Shown in pieces: positions 7,471-16,445 of a stretch of 35,248 nt of DNA (position 1 is its first letter; every line of letters starts with the position of its first letter). This stretch comes from Clostridia bacterium (GTDB lineage Bacteria; Bacillota; Peptococcia; Peptococcales; SKKY01). The stretch spans positions 1-35,248 of the forward strand of contig RZYW01000012.1 in assembly GCA_009930175.1 (NCBI GenBank). The letters run 5' to 3'. Both the position numbers and the translations under genes were made by a program. Under the pieces are notes generated by a model. The model saw nothing but the letters and a program-made list of their open reading frames with translations, was not told the origin of the DNA and searched no databases.

Positions 7471-8382
7471 ATGAAGAAAAAAATTATAACTTTACTCTTA
7501 TTTATTTGCTTCTTTACAAGTGCATATTCGATTCTCTGGGAAGTACAGATAGAAGGTAACCCAGTATCTTTTGAAGTAGAACCAAGAATTATACAGGGGC
7601 AGATTTATGTTCCTCTTTACAGGTTTTATCAGGAGCTGGGTTTGAATATTTCTTTTGACCATCAAAAAATGACTGTTACTGGAGAAAAAAGCGGACTTTA
7701 TATTCAAACGAAAATTGGCTCTGATACGGCCTATATTAATGGGAATCCAAAGCAGCTTGGTGGAGTTCCTGTAATAATTTCGAATAGAACCATGGTTCCT
7801 ATGAATTTTGTTGCACAAACGTTTGGTTACCAGGTGGCAATGTCTTCAGACTTAAAGGTCTTTTATTTAAGGGAATTCATAACCGCATATAAAGATAAGG
7901 CGGATGCAAATTCTCAGGCTGCGGGATTTAATTCTATGGAGGGAAAACCAAAAGTTGAAGTAGCTCTGTTGGAAATGACAGGACGGAAGGAACATTATTT
8001 AAATGCTGGAAGCTCCTGGAAAGAATTAATTTTCTTATCTGAAAAGAAAGATTTAAATTTAGAAGAAGAAAAGTTGGAACCTTCTCGTTTTTACACTAAT
8101 AAAGATCTCTATGCGTATTTTATTTTGGAAAACAAGAGTGAGGTTGATATAGATGAGGCTTTTAATGTGGATTTTGTTGTAAAAGGAAATAAGTCAGAGT
8201 CTGTTGAAATTCCGGGTTTGAAAGCCGGGGAACAGTATGTAGTCAGGATTGATAAACCCCTGAAAGGTCTTACTTTAGGAAATAATATAATTGAAGTATT
8301 TATTGATCCTGAGGATAAATTAAATAAAGGAGACTCTCAAGACTATTTCTACAGGATTTTTTATGCATATAGTACCAGGTAA
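7471..8382 (+). CDS. Secreted protein with copper amine oxidase N-terminal-like domain
   Basis: A 303-aa protein with a short basic N-terminus and hydrophobic core (MKKKIITLLLFICFFTSA), read as a signal peptide. Residues about 25-130 match the copper amine oxidase N-terminal-like domain (PF07833) common in Gram-positive cell-surface proteins: two similar halves, each with a VPL/VPM motif (IYVPLYRFYQELG and TMVPMNFVAQTFG). It is not an enzyme domain on its own and binds no copper by itself as far as is known. From about 195 to 295 the sequence is beta-rich (LYAYFILENKSEVDI, PGLKAGEQY) and could be a CARDB/Ig-like fold. The ribosome-binding site GGGAGG is strong. Function is unknown; cell-envelope location is an inference from the signal peptide and domain type. 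Confidence 0.78.
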   Translation: MKKKIITLLLFICFFTSAYSILWEVQIEGNPVSFEVEPRIIQGQIYVPLYRFYQELGLNISFDHQKMTVTGEKSGLYIQTKIGSDTAYINGNPKQLGGVPVIISNRTMVPMNFVAQTFGYQVAMSSDLKVFYLREFITAYKDKADANSQAAGFNSMEGKPKVEVALLEMTGRKEHYLNAGSSWKELIFLSEKKDLNLEEEKLEPSRFYTNKDLYAYFILENKSEVDIDEAFNVDFVVKGNKSESVEIPGLKAGEQYVVRIDKPLKGLTLGNNIIEVFIDPEDKLNKGDSQDYFYRIFYAYSTR

Positions 8383-8391
8383 TAAAACCAG

Positions 8392-8420
8392 TTGACAATT
8401 AACAGAAATACTGTTAAATT
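8392..8420 (+). promoter_or_regulatory. Promoter of the pfl operon
   Basis: TTGACA (8392-8397), 17-nt spacer, TAAATT (8415-8420). The start site would be near 8427, just ahead of the ZTP riboswitch. Confidence 0.7.
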
Positions 8421-8443
8421 ATCATCATAAAACACAATATATA

Positions 8444-8549
8444 ATCGTACGACTGGCGGAAGTGGAATTAACCACATGGAAGTATGATATTAATTTTGCC
8501 GACCGCCTGGGCCACTTGAGTTGTATGCCCAGGTGGGATTTTATTTTTA
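8444..8549 (+). promoter_or_regulatory. ZTP riboswitch (pfl motif) with overlapping intrinsic terminator
   Basis: P1 is ATCGTAC (8444-8450) with GTATGAT (8482-8488), one G-U pair. Within it is the conserved GACTGGCGGAA and the small hairpin GTGG/CCAC (8462-8465, 8471-8474). After a linker comes the hallmark CCGCCTGGGC (8503-8512), which forms the pseudoknot and hairpin of the aptamer. The same CCGCCTGGGC pairs with GCCCAGGTGG (8527-8536) to make a terminator followed by ATTTTATTTTT. Binding of ZTP/ZMP, which accumulates when 10-formyl-tetrahydrofolate is short, is known to favour read-through in this class. It lies directly before pflB, whose product formate feeds the formyl-folate pool. Confidence 0.92.
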
Positions 8550-8565
8550 GGAGGTAATTTTTAGA

Positions 8566-10794
8566 ATGTTCAAACAATGGGATGGATTTAATGCAGGAAA
8601 CTGGAATAATAAAATAGATGTAAGGGATTTTATTCAGTCAAATTTTGTTCCCTATGAAGGTAATGAATCCTTTTTAGCCGAGCCTACTGAAAAAACAAAA
8701 AGACTTTGGGAAAAATCTGAAAAGCTTTTGAAAGAAGAACTGGATAAGGAAGTTCTTGATATTGATACAAAGAATATTTCCGGAATTAATAATTTTAAAG
8801 CTGGATATTTGGACAAAGATAATGAATTAATTTTAGGCTTTCAGACAGATGCTCCTTTAAAAAGAATGATGAACCCATTTGGGGGATTAAGAATGGTTGA
8901 AGAATCCCTTGAAGCTTATGGTTATAAAGCTGAAGATGGGGTTTTAGATGTATTTGACACAATTAGAAAAACTCACAATAAAGGTGTTTTTGATGTTTAT
9001 ACAGATGAAATCAGAAACCTTAGAAGTGCTGCAATTCTAACGGGTCTTCCAGATGCCTATGGAAGAGGCAGAATTATTGGAGATTACAGAAGACTTTCTT
9101 TATACGGTGCAGACTTGCTGATTAAAGAAAAGAAGAAAGATAAAAAAGAGTTAAAAGTAATAAATGAAAATAATATCAGAAGAATAGAAGAAATTTCAGA
9201 AGAAATCAGAGCCTTGGAAGAACTAAAGAAAATGGCAATGGAATATGGCATTGATATTAGTCAGCCAGCTAAAGACTCTGTTGAAGCAGTACAGTTTTTA
9301 TATTTTGCTTATCTGGGAGCGGTGAAAGAAAATAACGGGGCAGCAACAAGCATTGGCAGAATAAGTACTTTTTTGGATATATATTTTGAAAGAGATATTA
9401 AAGAAGGTAAGCTTACTGAAGAAGGGGCTCAAGAGCTTATGGATCAGCTTGTAATGAAGCTTCGATTCGTAAGACATCTTCGTACCCCTGATTACAATGA
9501 ACTTTTTGCCGGAGACCCAAATTGGATAACCGAATCAGTTGGAGGTATGTCAGAAGATGGCAGAACCTTGGTAACAAAAAGTTCTTTTAGAATACTTCAT
9601 ACTCTGACAAATTTAAGTCCCGCACCTGAGCCAAACCTTACTGTACTTTGGTCTGAAAATCTTCCTCAGGGTTTTAAAGAATATTGTGCTAAGGTTTCAA
9701 TAGAAACTGACTCTATTCAGTATGAAAGCGACGATCTAATGAGGCCTATTTATGGTGACGATTATGCAATTGCATGTTGTGTATCTGCTATGAGGGTGGG
9801 CAAGGAAATGCAGTTTTTTGGTGCAAGATGTAATCTTGGGAAATCTCTTTTATATGCAATAAATGGCGGAATTGATGAAAAAAGTGGCAAAAAGATTATT
9901 GAGGGAATCGAAAAGATCGAAGATGAAATTCTTGATTACGATAAGGTGAAAAATAACTATTACAAAGTTCTTGAGTATGTTGCAGAACAATATGTTAATG
10001 CAATGAACATTATTCACTACATGCATGATAAGTATGCATACGAAAAAATAATGATGGCTTTTCATGATAACAGTGTTCACAGGTATATGGCATTTGGAGT
10101 TGCAGGACTATCTGTGGTGGCGGACTCTTTAAGTGCAATAAAATATGCAAAGGTTAAGCCGGTAAGAGAAAACGGAATTGCTGTGGATTATACTACTGAG
10201 GGTGATTTCCCTAAATATGGTAATGATGATGATGCAGTAGATAATATTGCCCTTGAAGTTCTTCACTATTTTGTTGGGGAATTAAAAAAGCACCCTCTAT
10301 ACAGAGATGCAGAGCATACACTTTCTGTTCTTACTATTACTTCCAATGTAGTTTATGGTAAGAAAACAGGAGCAACTCCAGACGGAAGAATGGCTGGAGA
10401 AGCCTTTGCACCAGGAGCGAATCCAATGCATGGGAGAGATATGTCCGGGGCTCTTGCCTCATTAAATTCAGTTGCAAAAATACCATATAAATGTGTATGT
10501 CAGGATGGAGTATCGAATACATTGACTATTGTTCCAGATGCTTTATCCCGAGAGACAGAATCTCGCCCGGAAAAACTTGCATTTTTAATTGACGGTTACT
10601 TTTTACAAGGTGGACATCATTTAAACATTAACGTACTTCAAAGAGATAAACTTATAGATGCGATGGAAAATCCAGAAAAATATCCTAACCTGACCATTAG
10701 AGTTTCCGGTTATGCGGTGCATTTTAACAGACTTACAGAAGAGCAAAAACGCGAAGTAATTAACAGGACATTCCACTATACAATGGGTTGCTGA
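8566..10794 (+). CDS. pflB: Pyruvate formate-lyase (formate C-acetyltransferase)
   Basis: Glycyl-radical enzyme that splits pyruvate with CoA into acetyl-CoA and formate in anaerobic cells. The 742 aa are a normal length. The adjacent catalytic cysteines of true PFL are present (ACCVSAM, C404 and C405), which separates it from glycerol or choline lyases that have one. The radical-bearing glycine is G715 in RVSGYAVHF near the C-terminus. Other family blocks include [16 protein letters not shown] and the substrate-site [21 protein letters not shown] strong GGAGG (8550-8554) precedes the ATG. The activase gene follows after 6 nt. Expression should depend on the ZTP riboswitch upstream. Long lysine/glutamate-rich stretches near 185-225 are surface helices, not a separate domain. 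Confidence 0.97.
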   Translation: MFKQWDGFNAGNWNNKIDVRDFIQSNFVPYEGNESFLAEPTEKTKRLWEKSEKLLKEELDKEVLDIDTKNISGINNFKAGYLDKDNELILGFQTDAPLKRMMNPFGGLRMVEESLEAYGYKAEDGVLDVFDTIRKTHNKGVFDVYTDEIRNLRSAAILTGLPDAYGRGRIIGDYRRLSLYGADLLIKEKKKDKKELKVINENNIRRIEEISEEIRALEELKKMAMEYGIDISQPAKDSVEAVQFLYFAYLGAVKENNGAATSIGRISTFLDIYFERDIKEGKLTEEGAQELMDQLVMKLRFVRHLRTPDYNELFAGDPNWITESVGGMSEDGRTLVTKSSFRILHTLTNLSPAPEPNLTVLWSENLPQGFKEYCAKVSIETDSIQYESDDLMRPIYGDDYAIACCVSAMRVGKEMQFFGARCNLGKSLLYAINGGIDEKSGKKIIEGIEKIEDEILDYDKVKNNYYKVLEYVAEQYVNAMNIIHYMHDKYAYEKIMMAFHDNSVHRYMAFGVAGLSVVADSLSAIKYAKVKPVRENGIAVDYTTEGDFPKYGNDDDAVDNIALEVLHYFVGELKKHPLYRDAEHTLSVLTITSNVVYGKKTGATPDGRMAGEAFAPGANPMHGRDMSGALASLNSVAKIPYKCVCQDGVSNTLTIVPDALSRETESRPEKLAFLIDGYFLQGGHHLNINVLQRDKLIDAMENPEKYPNLTIRVSGYAVHFNRLTEEQKREVINRTFHYTMGC

Positions 10795-10800
10795 TAAAAT

Positions 10801-11514
10801 ATGAAAAAAGCTAATATACATTCAATAGAAACAAGTGGTTTTTTTGATGGGCCAGGAATTCGTACGGTTATTTTTTTTCAAGGATGCCCCTTAAGATGCA
10901 TATATTGCCACAATCCAGATACTTGGGAGTTTGGCAAGGGTGAAGAATATACAGTTTCTCAACTTATGGAAAAAATATTAAAGTATAAAAATTATTATAA
11001 GGCTTCCGGGGGAGGTGTAACTTTCTCCGGAGGAGAGCCAATAATGCAGGGAGATTTTTTAATAGAAATTCTTCAGAAGTGCAAGGAAGAAGGTATCAAC
11101 ACAGCAGTTGATACCTCGGGGATATTACTTTCAAATACTGAAAAACTGGAAAAAATAATTGAACTTTCGGATCAGATAATTTTGGATATTAAAGGTTCAG
11201 ACAGAGAAAATTATCGAAAAACTACGGGAAGAGAAAGATATGATCTTCCTGAATTTATAAGAATTTTAAATAAGTATAATAAAAAAGTATGGGCTAGATA
11301 TGTTTTGATAAGTGGTTTAAATGATCAGTTGGATGATATAGAAAAAATTAAAAATATATTGTTGAGCATTGATAATCTTGTTAAATTTGAAGTGCTGCCT
11401 TTCCATCAGATGGGAAGCTACAAGTACAAAGAATTAGGCTTGGGTTATCAGCTGGAAGACTATCCAGAAACCACAAGCCAGGCAGCAAAAGAATTTCAAA
11501 ATTTGATTAACTGA
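10801..11514 (+). CDS. pflA: Pyruvate formate-lyase activating enzyme
   Basis: Radical-SAM enzyme (237 aa) that makes the glycyl radical on PFL. The cluster motif CX3CX2C is complete: C29, C33 and C36 in GCPLRCIYCHNPDTW, preceded by the family-specific DGPGIRT. The SAM-binding block is GGGVTFSGGEP. It lies 6 nt behind pflB and has no obvious Shine-Dalgarno sequence, so translational coupling to pflB is likely. The stop codon (11512-11514) overlaps the outer arm of the long inverted repeat at 11513-11608, so the last bases of the gene and that element share sequence. Confidence 0.96.
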   Translation: MKKANIHSIETSGFFDGPGIRTVIFFQGCPLRCIYCHNPDTWEFGKGEEYTVSQLMEKILKYKNYYKASGGGVTFSGGEPIMQGDFLIEILQKCKEEGINTAVDTSGILLSNTEKLEKIIELSDQIILDIKGSDRENYRKTTGRERYDLPEFIRILNKYNKKVWARYVLISGLNDQLDDIEKIKNILLSIDNLVKFEVLPFHQMGSYKYKELGLGYQLEDYPETTSQAAKEFQNLIN

Positions 11515-11608
11515 AAATGGGACGCTTCCATTTTGCTCGCTTTATCCACAAGGTAAGGATTAATTTATCCTGTGGATAAAGCGCGGATTTTGGAAGCGTC
11601 CCATTTTC
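11513..11608. repeat. Long interrupted palindrome with two DnaA-box sequences, REP-like
   Basis: Outer arms are an 18-nt perfect inverted repeat, GAAAATGGGACGCTTCCA (11513-11530) and its complement (11591-11608). Inner arms are GCTTTATCCACA (11539-11550) and TGTGGATAAAGC (11571-11582), with a small AGGAT/ATCCT hairpin at the centre. Each inner arm contains TTATCCACA, the consensus DnaA box. The element fills the gap between the convergent pflA and rqcH genes and could end transcription from both sides, although each exit has only TTTT rather than a long T run. The GGGACG...CGTCCC palindrome style resembles REP-like sequences linked to RAYT/IS200-type transposases; that origin is inference, since no transposase is present here. 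Confidence 0.85.
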
Positions 11609-11612
11609 TTCG

Positions 11613-13343
11613 CTAAAGGCGAATTTGAATTGTTTTGGCATTTTCGTAGGTTACAAAGCCGGGCTTGGAGCCTTTTGGCTTTTTTACATGTTTTTTCATA
11701 GTATAGTCAACGGGAACAATTGTTGCATTTTTCCCTTTACTGTTTTTTGCTGCCAAAAGGGCGGCTTTTTCTATAACTTCTTCAGGAATTTCTTCTCTGT
11801 TAGGATTTCTCACAAGAACATGAGATCCCGGGATGTCTTTAACATGGAACCATAAATCTGAAGATGATGCGAACTTCATAGTAAGATAATCATTTTGCTT
11901 GTTATTGTGTCCTACATATATATCAAATCCCATAAACTCACTTTTATCCAGGACTACTTCTTTATCTTTCTTCTTCCCTTTTTTCTCCTTAAGATCCTTT
12001 TTCAAATAGTCTTCCTCTACCATTTCTTTTTGAATCTCATCCAGAGTTTTTAAGTCTTGAGCACTGTCAATACTGGTAAGGATACTATCCAGATAACTCA
12101 TTTCCTCAGAAATAAGGTCCATTTGGATTTTGGCATAATCTGCTCCTGACTTAGCTTTATTATATTTTTTATAATATTTTTGAGCATTTTGATTAGGTGT
12201 TAGATTTTCTTCCATTTTTATAATAATTTCCTCTTGTTCAGGGGAATAATAATTTTGAACAAGAGCTTCTTTACCTTGTTTTATCTGATAAAGATTTGCA
12301 GTAAGGAGATCTCCCATAATTCTGTATTTCTCCCCGTCTTCAAAATCTTTAATTTTCTTTTGATTAAGATCGAATCTTTTTTCAAGCTTTAAAACTTCTT
12401 TATCAATAACTTTTTTTAAGTGATCCTTTTTTTGCTGAACTTTATTTAGCCTGTCTCTTCCACCAACAAAATCTTCAACTAAGGTATTCATATTATCATA
12501 GGAAATATTTTCAAATTCCTGATAAACTTCGTATTCCAAAGGAGTAAAATCAACAAATCTTTCTCCATCTTTCACCAGAACAGGATGAGATTGGTTAGTT
12601 TCCCGCAAATTATTTAAATTAATAATAGTATTTTCAAGGCGCTGATAGTCGATATCACCTAGAAATTCTACAGAAGTATCTCCATTAATCCCGCTTTTAC
12701 TGCAAATTTCCCTGGCAAAAACAGGACTAATTCCAGAGACCATTGATAACACTGCTTTTTCCGCAGTATGCTCAAGAAAATTCTCGATGAATTGTTCTTT
12801 GATTACAGGGAGATTAATCTCACTCATTAATAATTTGTTCTGAGCGGGAGGATTATAATATTTTTTACCAGGCATTATTTCTCTAAAACTATTTTCTGAA
12901 AGAGGAAATCGCTGAAGGGAATCGTGAATAATTTTTTCCTGCTCATCTACCAAAACAATGTTACTGTGTTTTCCCATAAACTCCCCAACCAAGACTTTGT
13001 TAACTCTGTCTCCAAGTTCGTTTATAGTTTCAAAAACAAAATGAACAATTCTTTCCATACCGAGTTGCCTGATGTCCTGAAGCTTTCCCCCTTCAAGATA
13101 TTTTCTAAGTACCATACAAAACATGGGGGGAGTTTCTGGATTTTCATATTTTGAATTTGTCAAACAAAAACGTCCCATTTGAGGATGTCCGGAAATAAAG
13201 AGTTTATGGTTTTTCCCTTCGTTTCTTAAATTTAATATTAATGAATAATTATCCATCTGATATATTTTGTCCACCCGGGAACCTTTTAATAAACCTTCAG
13301 TTTCTTTACATAAAAAAGATATAGTAAAACCGTCTAATGGCAT
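11613..13343 (-). CDS. rqcH: Rqc2 homologue RqcH (NFACT family)
   Basis: Ribosome quality-control factor that binds stalled 50S subunits and recruits tRNA-Ala to add C-terminal alanine tails; older annotations call it fibronectin-binding protein. The 576 aa show the full order: NFACT-N (about 1-260), helix-hairpin-helix and long coiled coil (about 270-440, very rich in Lys/Glu), and the C-terminal NFACT-R domain with FASSSDLWFHVKDIPGSHV and the LAAKNSKGK block. The N-domain pair shown to be needed for tailing in Bacillus subtilis (D97/R98) appears to correspond to E97-R98 here (MERIV), a conservative change that should be checked by alignment. AAGGAGAAG precedes the ATG. The gene is monocistronic on the minus strand, divergent from dapF. 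Confidence 0.93.
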   Translation of the reverse strand: MPLDGFTISFLCKETEGLLKGSRVDKIYQMDNYSLILNLRNEGKNHKLFISGHPQMGRFCLTNSKYENPETPPMFCMVLRKYLEGGKLQDIRQLGMERIVHFVFETINELGDRVNKVLVGEFMGKHSNIVLVDEQEKIIHDSLQRFPLSENSFREIMPGKKYYNPPAQNKLLMSEINLPVIKEQFIENFLEHTAEKAVLSMVSGISPVFAREICSKSGINGDTSVEFLGDIDYQRLENTIINLNNLRETNQSHPVLVKDGERFVDFTPLEYEVYQEFENISYDNMNTLVEDFVGGRDRLNKVQQKKDHLKKVIDKEVLKLEKRFDLNQKKIKDFEDGEKYRIMGDLLTANLYQIKQGKEALVQNYYSPEQEEIIIKMEENLTPNQNAQKYYKKYNKAKSGADYAKIQMDLISEEMSYLDSILTSIDSAQDLKTLDEIQKEMVEEDYLKKDLKEKKGKKKDKEVVLDKSEFMGFDIYVGHNNKQNDYLTMKFASSSDLWFHVKDIPGSHVLVRNPNREEIPEEVIEKAALLAAKNSKGKNATIVPVDYTMKKHVKKPKGSKPGFVTYENAKTIQIRL

Positions 13344-13431
13344 GTTTTCTTCTCCTTATACAGATATACAAAAAATATACAAAATACATCCCTCTCTTTT
13401 ATTTTAAAAAAAGGGGATCCACTGTATGATA

Positions 13432-13440
13432 TGTTATAAC
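13432..13440 (+). promoter_or_regulatory. Candidate extended -10 for dapF-dapL
   Basis: TGTTATAAC reads as an extended -10 (TG, one base, TATAAC) with no clear -35. It would give a start near 13447 and a very short leader before GGAGG at 13460-13464. Tentative. Confidence 0.35.
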
Positions 13441-13471
13441 TTGTCCTTTGACAATAAGAGGAGGTGCTGTA

Positions 13472-14263
13472 ATGCGTTTTGTAAAGATGCAAGGTGCAGG
13501 AAATGATTTTGTGATAATTAATACTTTTACAGAGAGTATACCCGAAAATTACAGCCAGTTAGCTGTAAAAATATGTGATAGAAATTTTGGAGTTGGTGCC
13601 GATGGATTGATCTTGGTGCTCCCTTCACAGAAAAATGACATAAAAATGAGAATTTTTAATCCAGACGGCTCTGAACCGGAAATGTGTGGTAACGGAATAA
13701 GATGCTTTGCCCGATTTGTCTATGAAGAAAAGATTGTATCTAAAAAGATAATTGAGGTAGAAACTCTGGCGGGCACAATCATTCCTGAAATTATAACCGA
13801 AGGAGAAATAGTAATTGGAGTAAAGGTAGATATGGGAGTTCCTGAATTTAGCTTACCTGAAACTGTAAAATTTGCTGGAATAGATTTTGAAATAACTAAA
13901 GTAAATATGGGAAATCCTCATTGTGTAATTTTTGTTGAAGATCTTAATAAAATAGATGTTTCTAAATGGGGACCAATAATAGAAAATGATTCAATGTTTC
14001 CTCACAAAACCAATGTAGAATTTGTTCAGGTAATTAATGACTCAACAATGAAAATGAAGGTTTGGGAAAGAGGAGCAGGAATAACTCTTGCCTGCGGCAC
14101 GGGGGCTTGTGCAACACTGGTAGCAGGAGTAATTAATAATAAGACAAGTATGAAAGCTGAGGTTATATTATCCGGGGGGACCTTGTTAATAGAATGGCCT
14201 GATAAGAAAAAAATATATATGACAGGACCGGCAGAGCTGGTTTTTAAAGGAGAAATAATATGA
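13472..14263 (+). CDS. dapF: Diaminopimelate epimerase
   Basis: Converts LL-diaminopimelate to the meso form for lysine and peptidoglycan synthesis. The protein has 263 aa from the ATG at 13472, chosen because GGAGG lies 7 nt upstream and the sequence then begins [14 protein letters not shown], the usual family start; an upstream TTG in frame would add eight unlikely residues. Both halves of the two-cysteine active site are present: EMCGNGIRC in the N-half and LACGTGACA in the C-half. It overlaps dapL by 4 nt (ATGA), so the two enzymes that act consecutively (DapL makes the LL isomer, DapF epimerises it) are translationally coupled. Confidence 0.97.
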   Translation: MRFVKMQGAGNDFVIINTFTESIPENYSQLAVKICDRNFGVGADGLILVLPSQKNDIKMRIFNPDGSEPEMCGNGIRCFARFVYEEKIVSKKIIEVETLAGTIIPEIITEGEIVIGVKVDMGVPEFSLPETVKFAGIDFEITKVNMGNPHCVIFVEDLNKIDVSKWGPIIENDSMFPHKTNVEFVQVINDSTMKMKVWERGAGITLACGTGACATLVAGVINNKTSMKAEVILSGGTLLIEWPDKKKIYMTGPAELVFKGEII

Positions 14264-15432
14264 AAGCTAAAAGAATAAAAGAATTACCACCGTATCTTTT
14301 TGCCAGAATAGAAAAAAAGATTGCAGAAAAAAAAGAACAGGGTGTTGATATAATTAGTCTTGGGATAGGGGATCCAGACAGACCAACCCCTAAAGTAATT
14401 ATTGACAAGCTTGCAGAGACTGCCCAAAATCCAGCAAATCACCAATATCCTTCAAGTGCTGGGATGCTTTCTTTCCGCAAGGCGGTTACAGATTATTATA
14501 AGAAAAGACATAATGTTCAGCTTGACCCTAAAACTGAAGTTGTATCTTTAATTGGATCAAAAGAGGGTATAGGCCATATTTCTTTATGTTATGTGGATCC
14601 AGGGGATGTTAATTTGGTACCTGAGCCAGGGTATCCTGTATATGGTATAGGAACACTGTTAGCAGGAGGAACATCTTTCATTATGCCTCTAATGGAAGAA
14701 AATAACTTTTTGCCAGATTTAGATAAAATACCTGCCGATATTGCGGATAAGGCAAAACTTATGTTTATCAATTATCCAAACAACCCAACAGGAGCAGTTG
14801 CAGACATTAACTTCTTTAACAAAGTGGTTTCTTTTGCTAAGAAGCACAATATAATAGTGTGTCATGATGCAGCATATACTGAAGTTTATTATGACGATCA
14901 AGATAAACCAATAAGCTTTCTTGAAGCGGAAGGAGCTTTAGATGTAGGGATTGAATTCGGATCTCTTTCTAAACCTTTCAATATGACTGGCTGGAGAATT
15001 GGTTATGCTGCAGGAAGAAAAGATGTTATTGAAGCCTTAACAACTATAAAATCAAATATTGACTCAGGGGTTTTCCAGGCAGTTCAGGAAGCAGCTGTTA
15101 CAGGATTAGAAAATGCAGAAAGTCTAATTAGAGGAAATCAGATAGTCTATAAAGAAAGAAGAGACGAAGCAATTTCCTCAATGAAAGAATTAGGATGGGA
15201 AATAGAAGCACCCAGAGGAAGTTTCTACATTTGGGCAAAAGTACCAAAGGGATATGATTCATCAACCTTTGCTGAAGAAATATTGGAAAAAACAGGAGTT
15301 ATTATTACTCCAGGCCTTGGATATGGACAGGCAGGGGAAGGATATTTTAGAATATCCTTGACAGTTGACCAAAAAAGAATGAAAGAAGCCTTCGAAAGAA
15401 TTAAAAAAGAATTTGAGAAATTTGAATTTTAA
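14260..15432 (+). CDS. dapL: LL-diaminopimelate aminotransferase
   Basis: PLP enzyme that converts tetrahydrodipicolinate directly to LL-diaminopimelate with glutamate as amino donor, bypassing the succinylase and acetylase routes. It is a class I/II aminotransferase of 390 aa. The PLP lysine is K238 in [18 protein letters not shown]; other marks are NYPNNPTGA (171-179), the HDAAY block near 202 and RISLT near the C-terminus. Class I aminotransferases are easily misnamed, but the N-terminus ([17 protein letters not shown]) and the 4-nt overlap with dapF make DapL the best assignment. GGAG in the end of dapF serves as ribosome-binding site. A terminator follows. Confidence 0.93.
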   Translation: MKAKRIKELPPYLFARIEKKIAEKKEQGVDIISLGIGDPDRPTPKVIIDKLAETAQNPANHQYPSSAGMLSFRKAVTDYYKKRHNVQLDPKTEVVSLIGSKEGIGHISLCYVDPGDVNLVPEPGYPVYGIGTLLAGGTSFIMPLMEENNFLPDLDKIPADIADKAKLMFINYPNNPTGAVADINFFNKVVSFAKKHNIIVCHDAAYTEVYYDDQDKPISFLEAEGALDVGIEFGSLSKPFNMTGWRIGYAAGRKDVIEALTTIKSNIDSGVFQAVQEAAVTGLENAESLIRGNQIVYKERRDEAISSMKELGWEIEAPRGSFYIWAKVPKGYDSSTFAEEILEKTGVIITPGLGYGQAGEGYFRISLTVDQKRMKEAFERIKKEFEKFEF

Positions 15433-15453
15433 AAAATAATATAGATTTGCAAA

Positions 15454-15482
15454 GAAGCAGAGATTTATCTGCTTCTTTTTTT
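15454..15482 (+). terminator. dapF-dapL intrinsic terminator
   Basis: GAAGCAGA (15454-15461) pairs with TCTGCTTC (15468-15475) around a 6-nt loop, then a T run to 15482. Confidence 0.88.
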
Positions 15483-15490
15483 ACTTTTTA

Positions 15491-15499
15491 TGGTATTAT
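15491..15499 (+). promoter_or_regulatory. Candidate extended -10 promoter of the yicC-gmk cluster
   Basis: TGGTATTAT is an extended -10 (TG, one base, TATTAT) just past the dapL terminator and 34 nt before the yicC start codon. The -35 region has no good match. Plausible by position. Confidence 0.4.
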
Positions 15500-15532
15500 A
15501 TAAGGTACAAAATTGGTGAGGAGTGTTGTTTT

Positions 15533-16414
15533 TTGATTAAAAGTATGACAGGTTATGGCAGGGGAGAAAAAGAAGCTTTAGGAAAAAGATTTTCCCTTGA
15601 ATTAAAAAGCGTTAATCATCGTTATCTGGAAGTAAGCCTTAGACATCCAAGAAAATATCTGAAGATGGAAGAAAATGTTCGGAAAATCATCTCGGAATAT
15701 ATAAAAAGAGGACATGTTGAAGTATTTGTAAAAGTAAAGAATGTTGAGCAGCAAGATGTTAATGTCAAAGTTGACAAAGAAGTTGCCATGACATATTATA
15801 ATTCACTAAATGAATTAGGAGAGTTATTAAAAATTGAAAATAATTTGTCCTTAGAAAAAATAATTTCTCTTCCTGAAATTATCAGTATTGAAGAAAAAGA
15901 GGAAGATATTGATCAGATATGGGTTCACTATGAAGAAATTCTAAGGGATGCTCTTGAACAAAATAAAAAGATGAGAATTGAAGAAGGAAAACACTTAAAA
16001 GAAGATTTTCTGCAGCGAATTGAAGACCTAAAAGAAATGAAGGAAAAAATTGCTGTCAGAAGTCCTCAAGTAACTTTAGAATATAAAGAAAAATTAAGAA
16101 TAAGAATAGAAGAACTTCTTGAAAAAAAAGAAATAATAAATGAAGATCGTCTGGAAAATGAAGTAACTTTTTTTGCAGACAGATCAAGCATTACCGAAGA
16201 ATTAGTCAGACTGGACAGCCATTTTAACCAGTTTATGAAAAATCTGGATTTAGAAGACCAGGTAGGAAGAAAACTTGATTTTTTAATTCAGGAAATGAAT
16301 AGAGAAATTAATACAATTGGTTCAAAAGCAAATGATTCAGAAATATCACTACTTGTAGTGGAAATGAAAGCTCAATTGGAAAAAGTTCGTGAGCAGGTTC
16401 AAAACATTGAGTAG
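15533..16414 (+). CDS. yicC: YicC family endoribonuclease
   Basis: A 293-aa protein of the YicC/YloC family, a conserved RNase family named from the E. coli member. It begins MIKSMTGYGRGE, the family's hallmark start, from a TTG codon at 15533; GAGGAG (15518-15523) is correctly spaced and the next ATG (15545) would remove the conserved MI residues. The middle is long helices rich in Lys/Glu, and the C-terminus carries the conserved block GRKLDFLIQEMNREINTIGSK. It heads the growth-linked cluster. In many Bacillota a remA (DUF370) gene lies between yicC and gmk; here the gap to gmk is 31 nt and cannot hold it. Confidence 0.92.
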   Translation: MIKSMTGYGRGEKEALGKRFSLELKSVNHRYLEVSLRHPRKYLKMEENVRKIISEYIKRGHVEVFVKVKNVEQQDVNVKVDKEVAMTYYNSLNELGELLKIENNLSLEKIISLPEIISIEEKEEDIDQIWVHYEEILRDALEQNKKMRIEEGKHLKEDFLQRIEDLKEMKEKIAVRSPQVTLEYKEKLRIRIEELLEKKEIINEDRLENEVTFFADRSSITEELVRLDSHFNQFMKNLDLEDQVGRKLDFLIQEMNREINTIGSKANDSEISLLVVEMKAQLEKVREQVQNIE

Positions 16415-16445
16415 ATTAAATAATTTTTAATTTTGGAGGTATATT

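Noticed and set aside
7498-7818. Antisense open frame of 106 codons opposite the copper-amine-oxidase-N-like gene
   Set aside because: The sense protein has a signal peptide, a recognisable domain and a strong ribosome-binding site; the antisense frame has none of these.
11513-11608. Replication origin because of the DnaA boxes
   Set aside because: Only two boxes, both inside palindrome arms, with no dnaA/dnaN genes, no box cluster and no AT-rich unwinding region adjacent.
13448-13453. TTGACA as a dapF promoter element
   Set aside because: It is 6 nt before the GGAGG ribosome-binding site, leaving no room for a -10 box before the gene starts.
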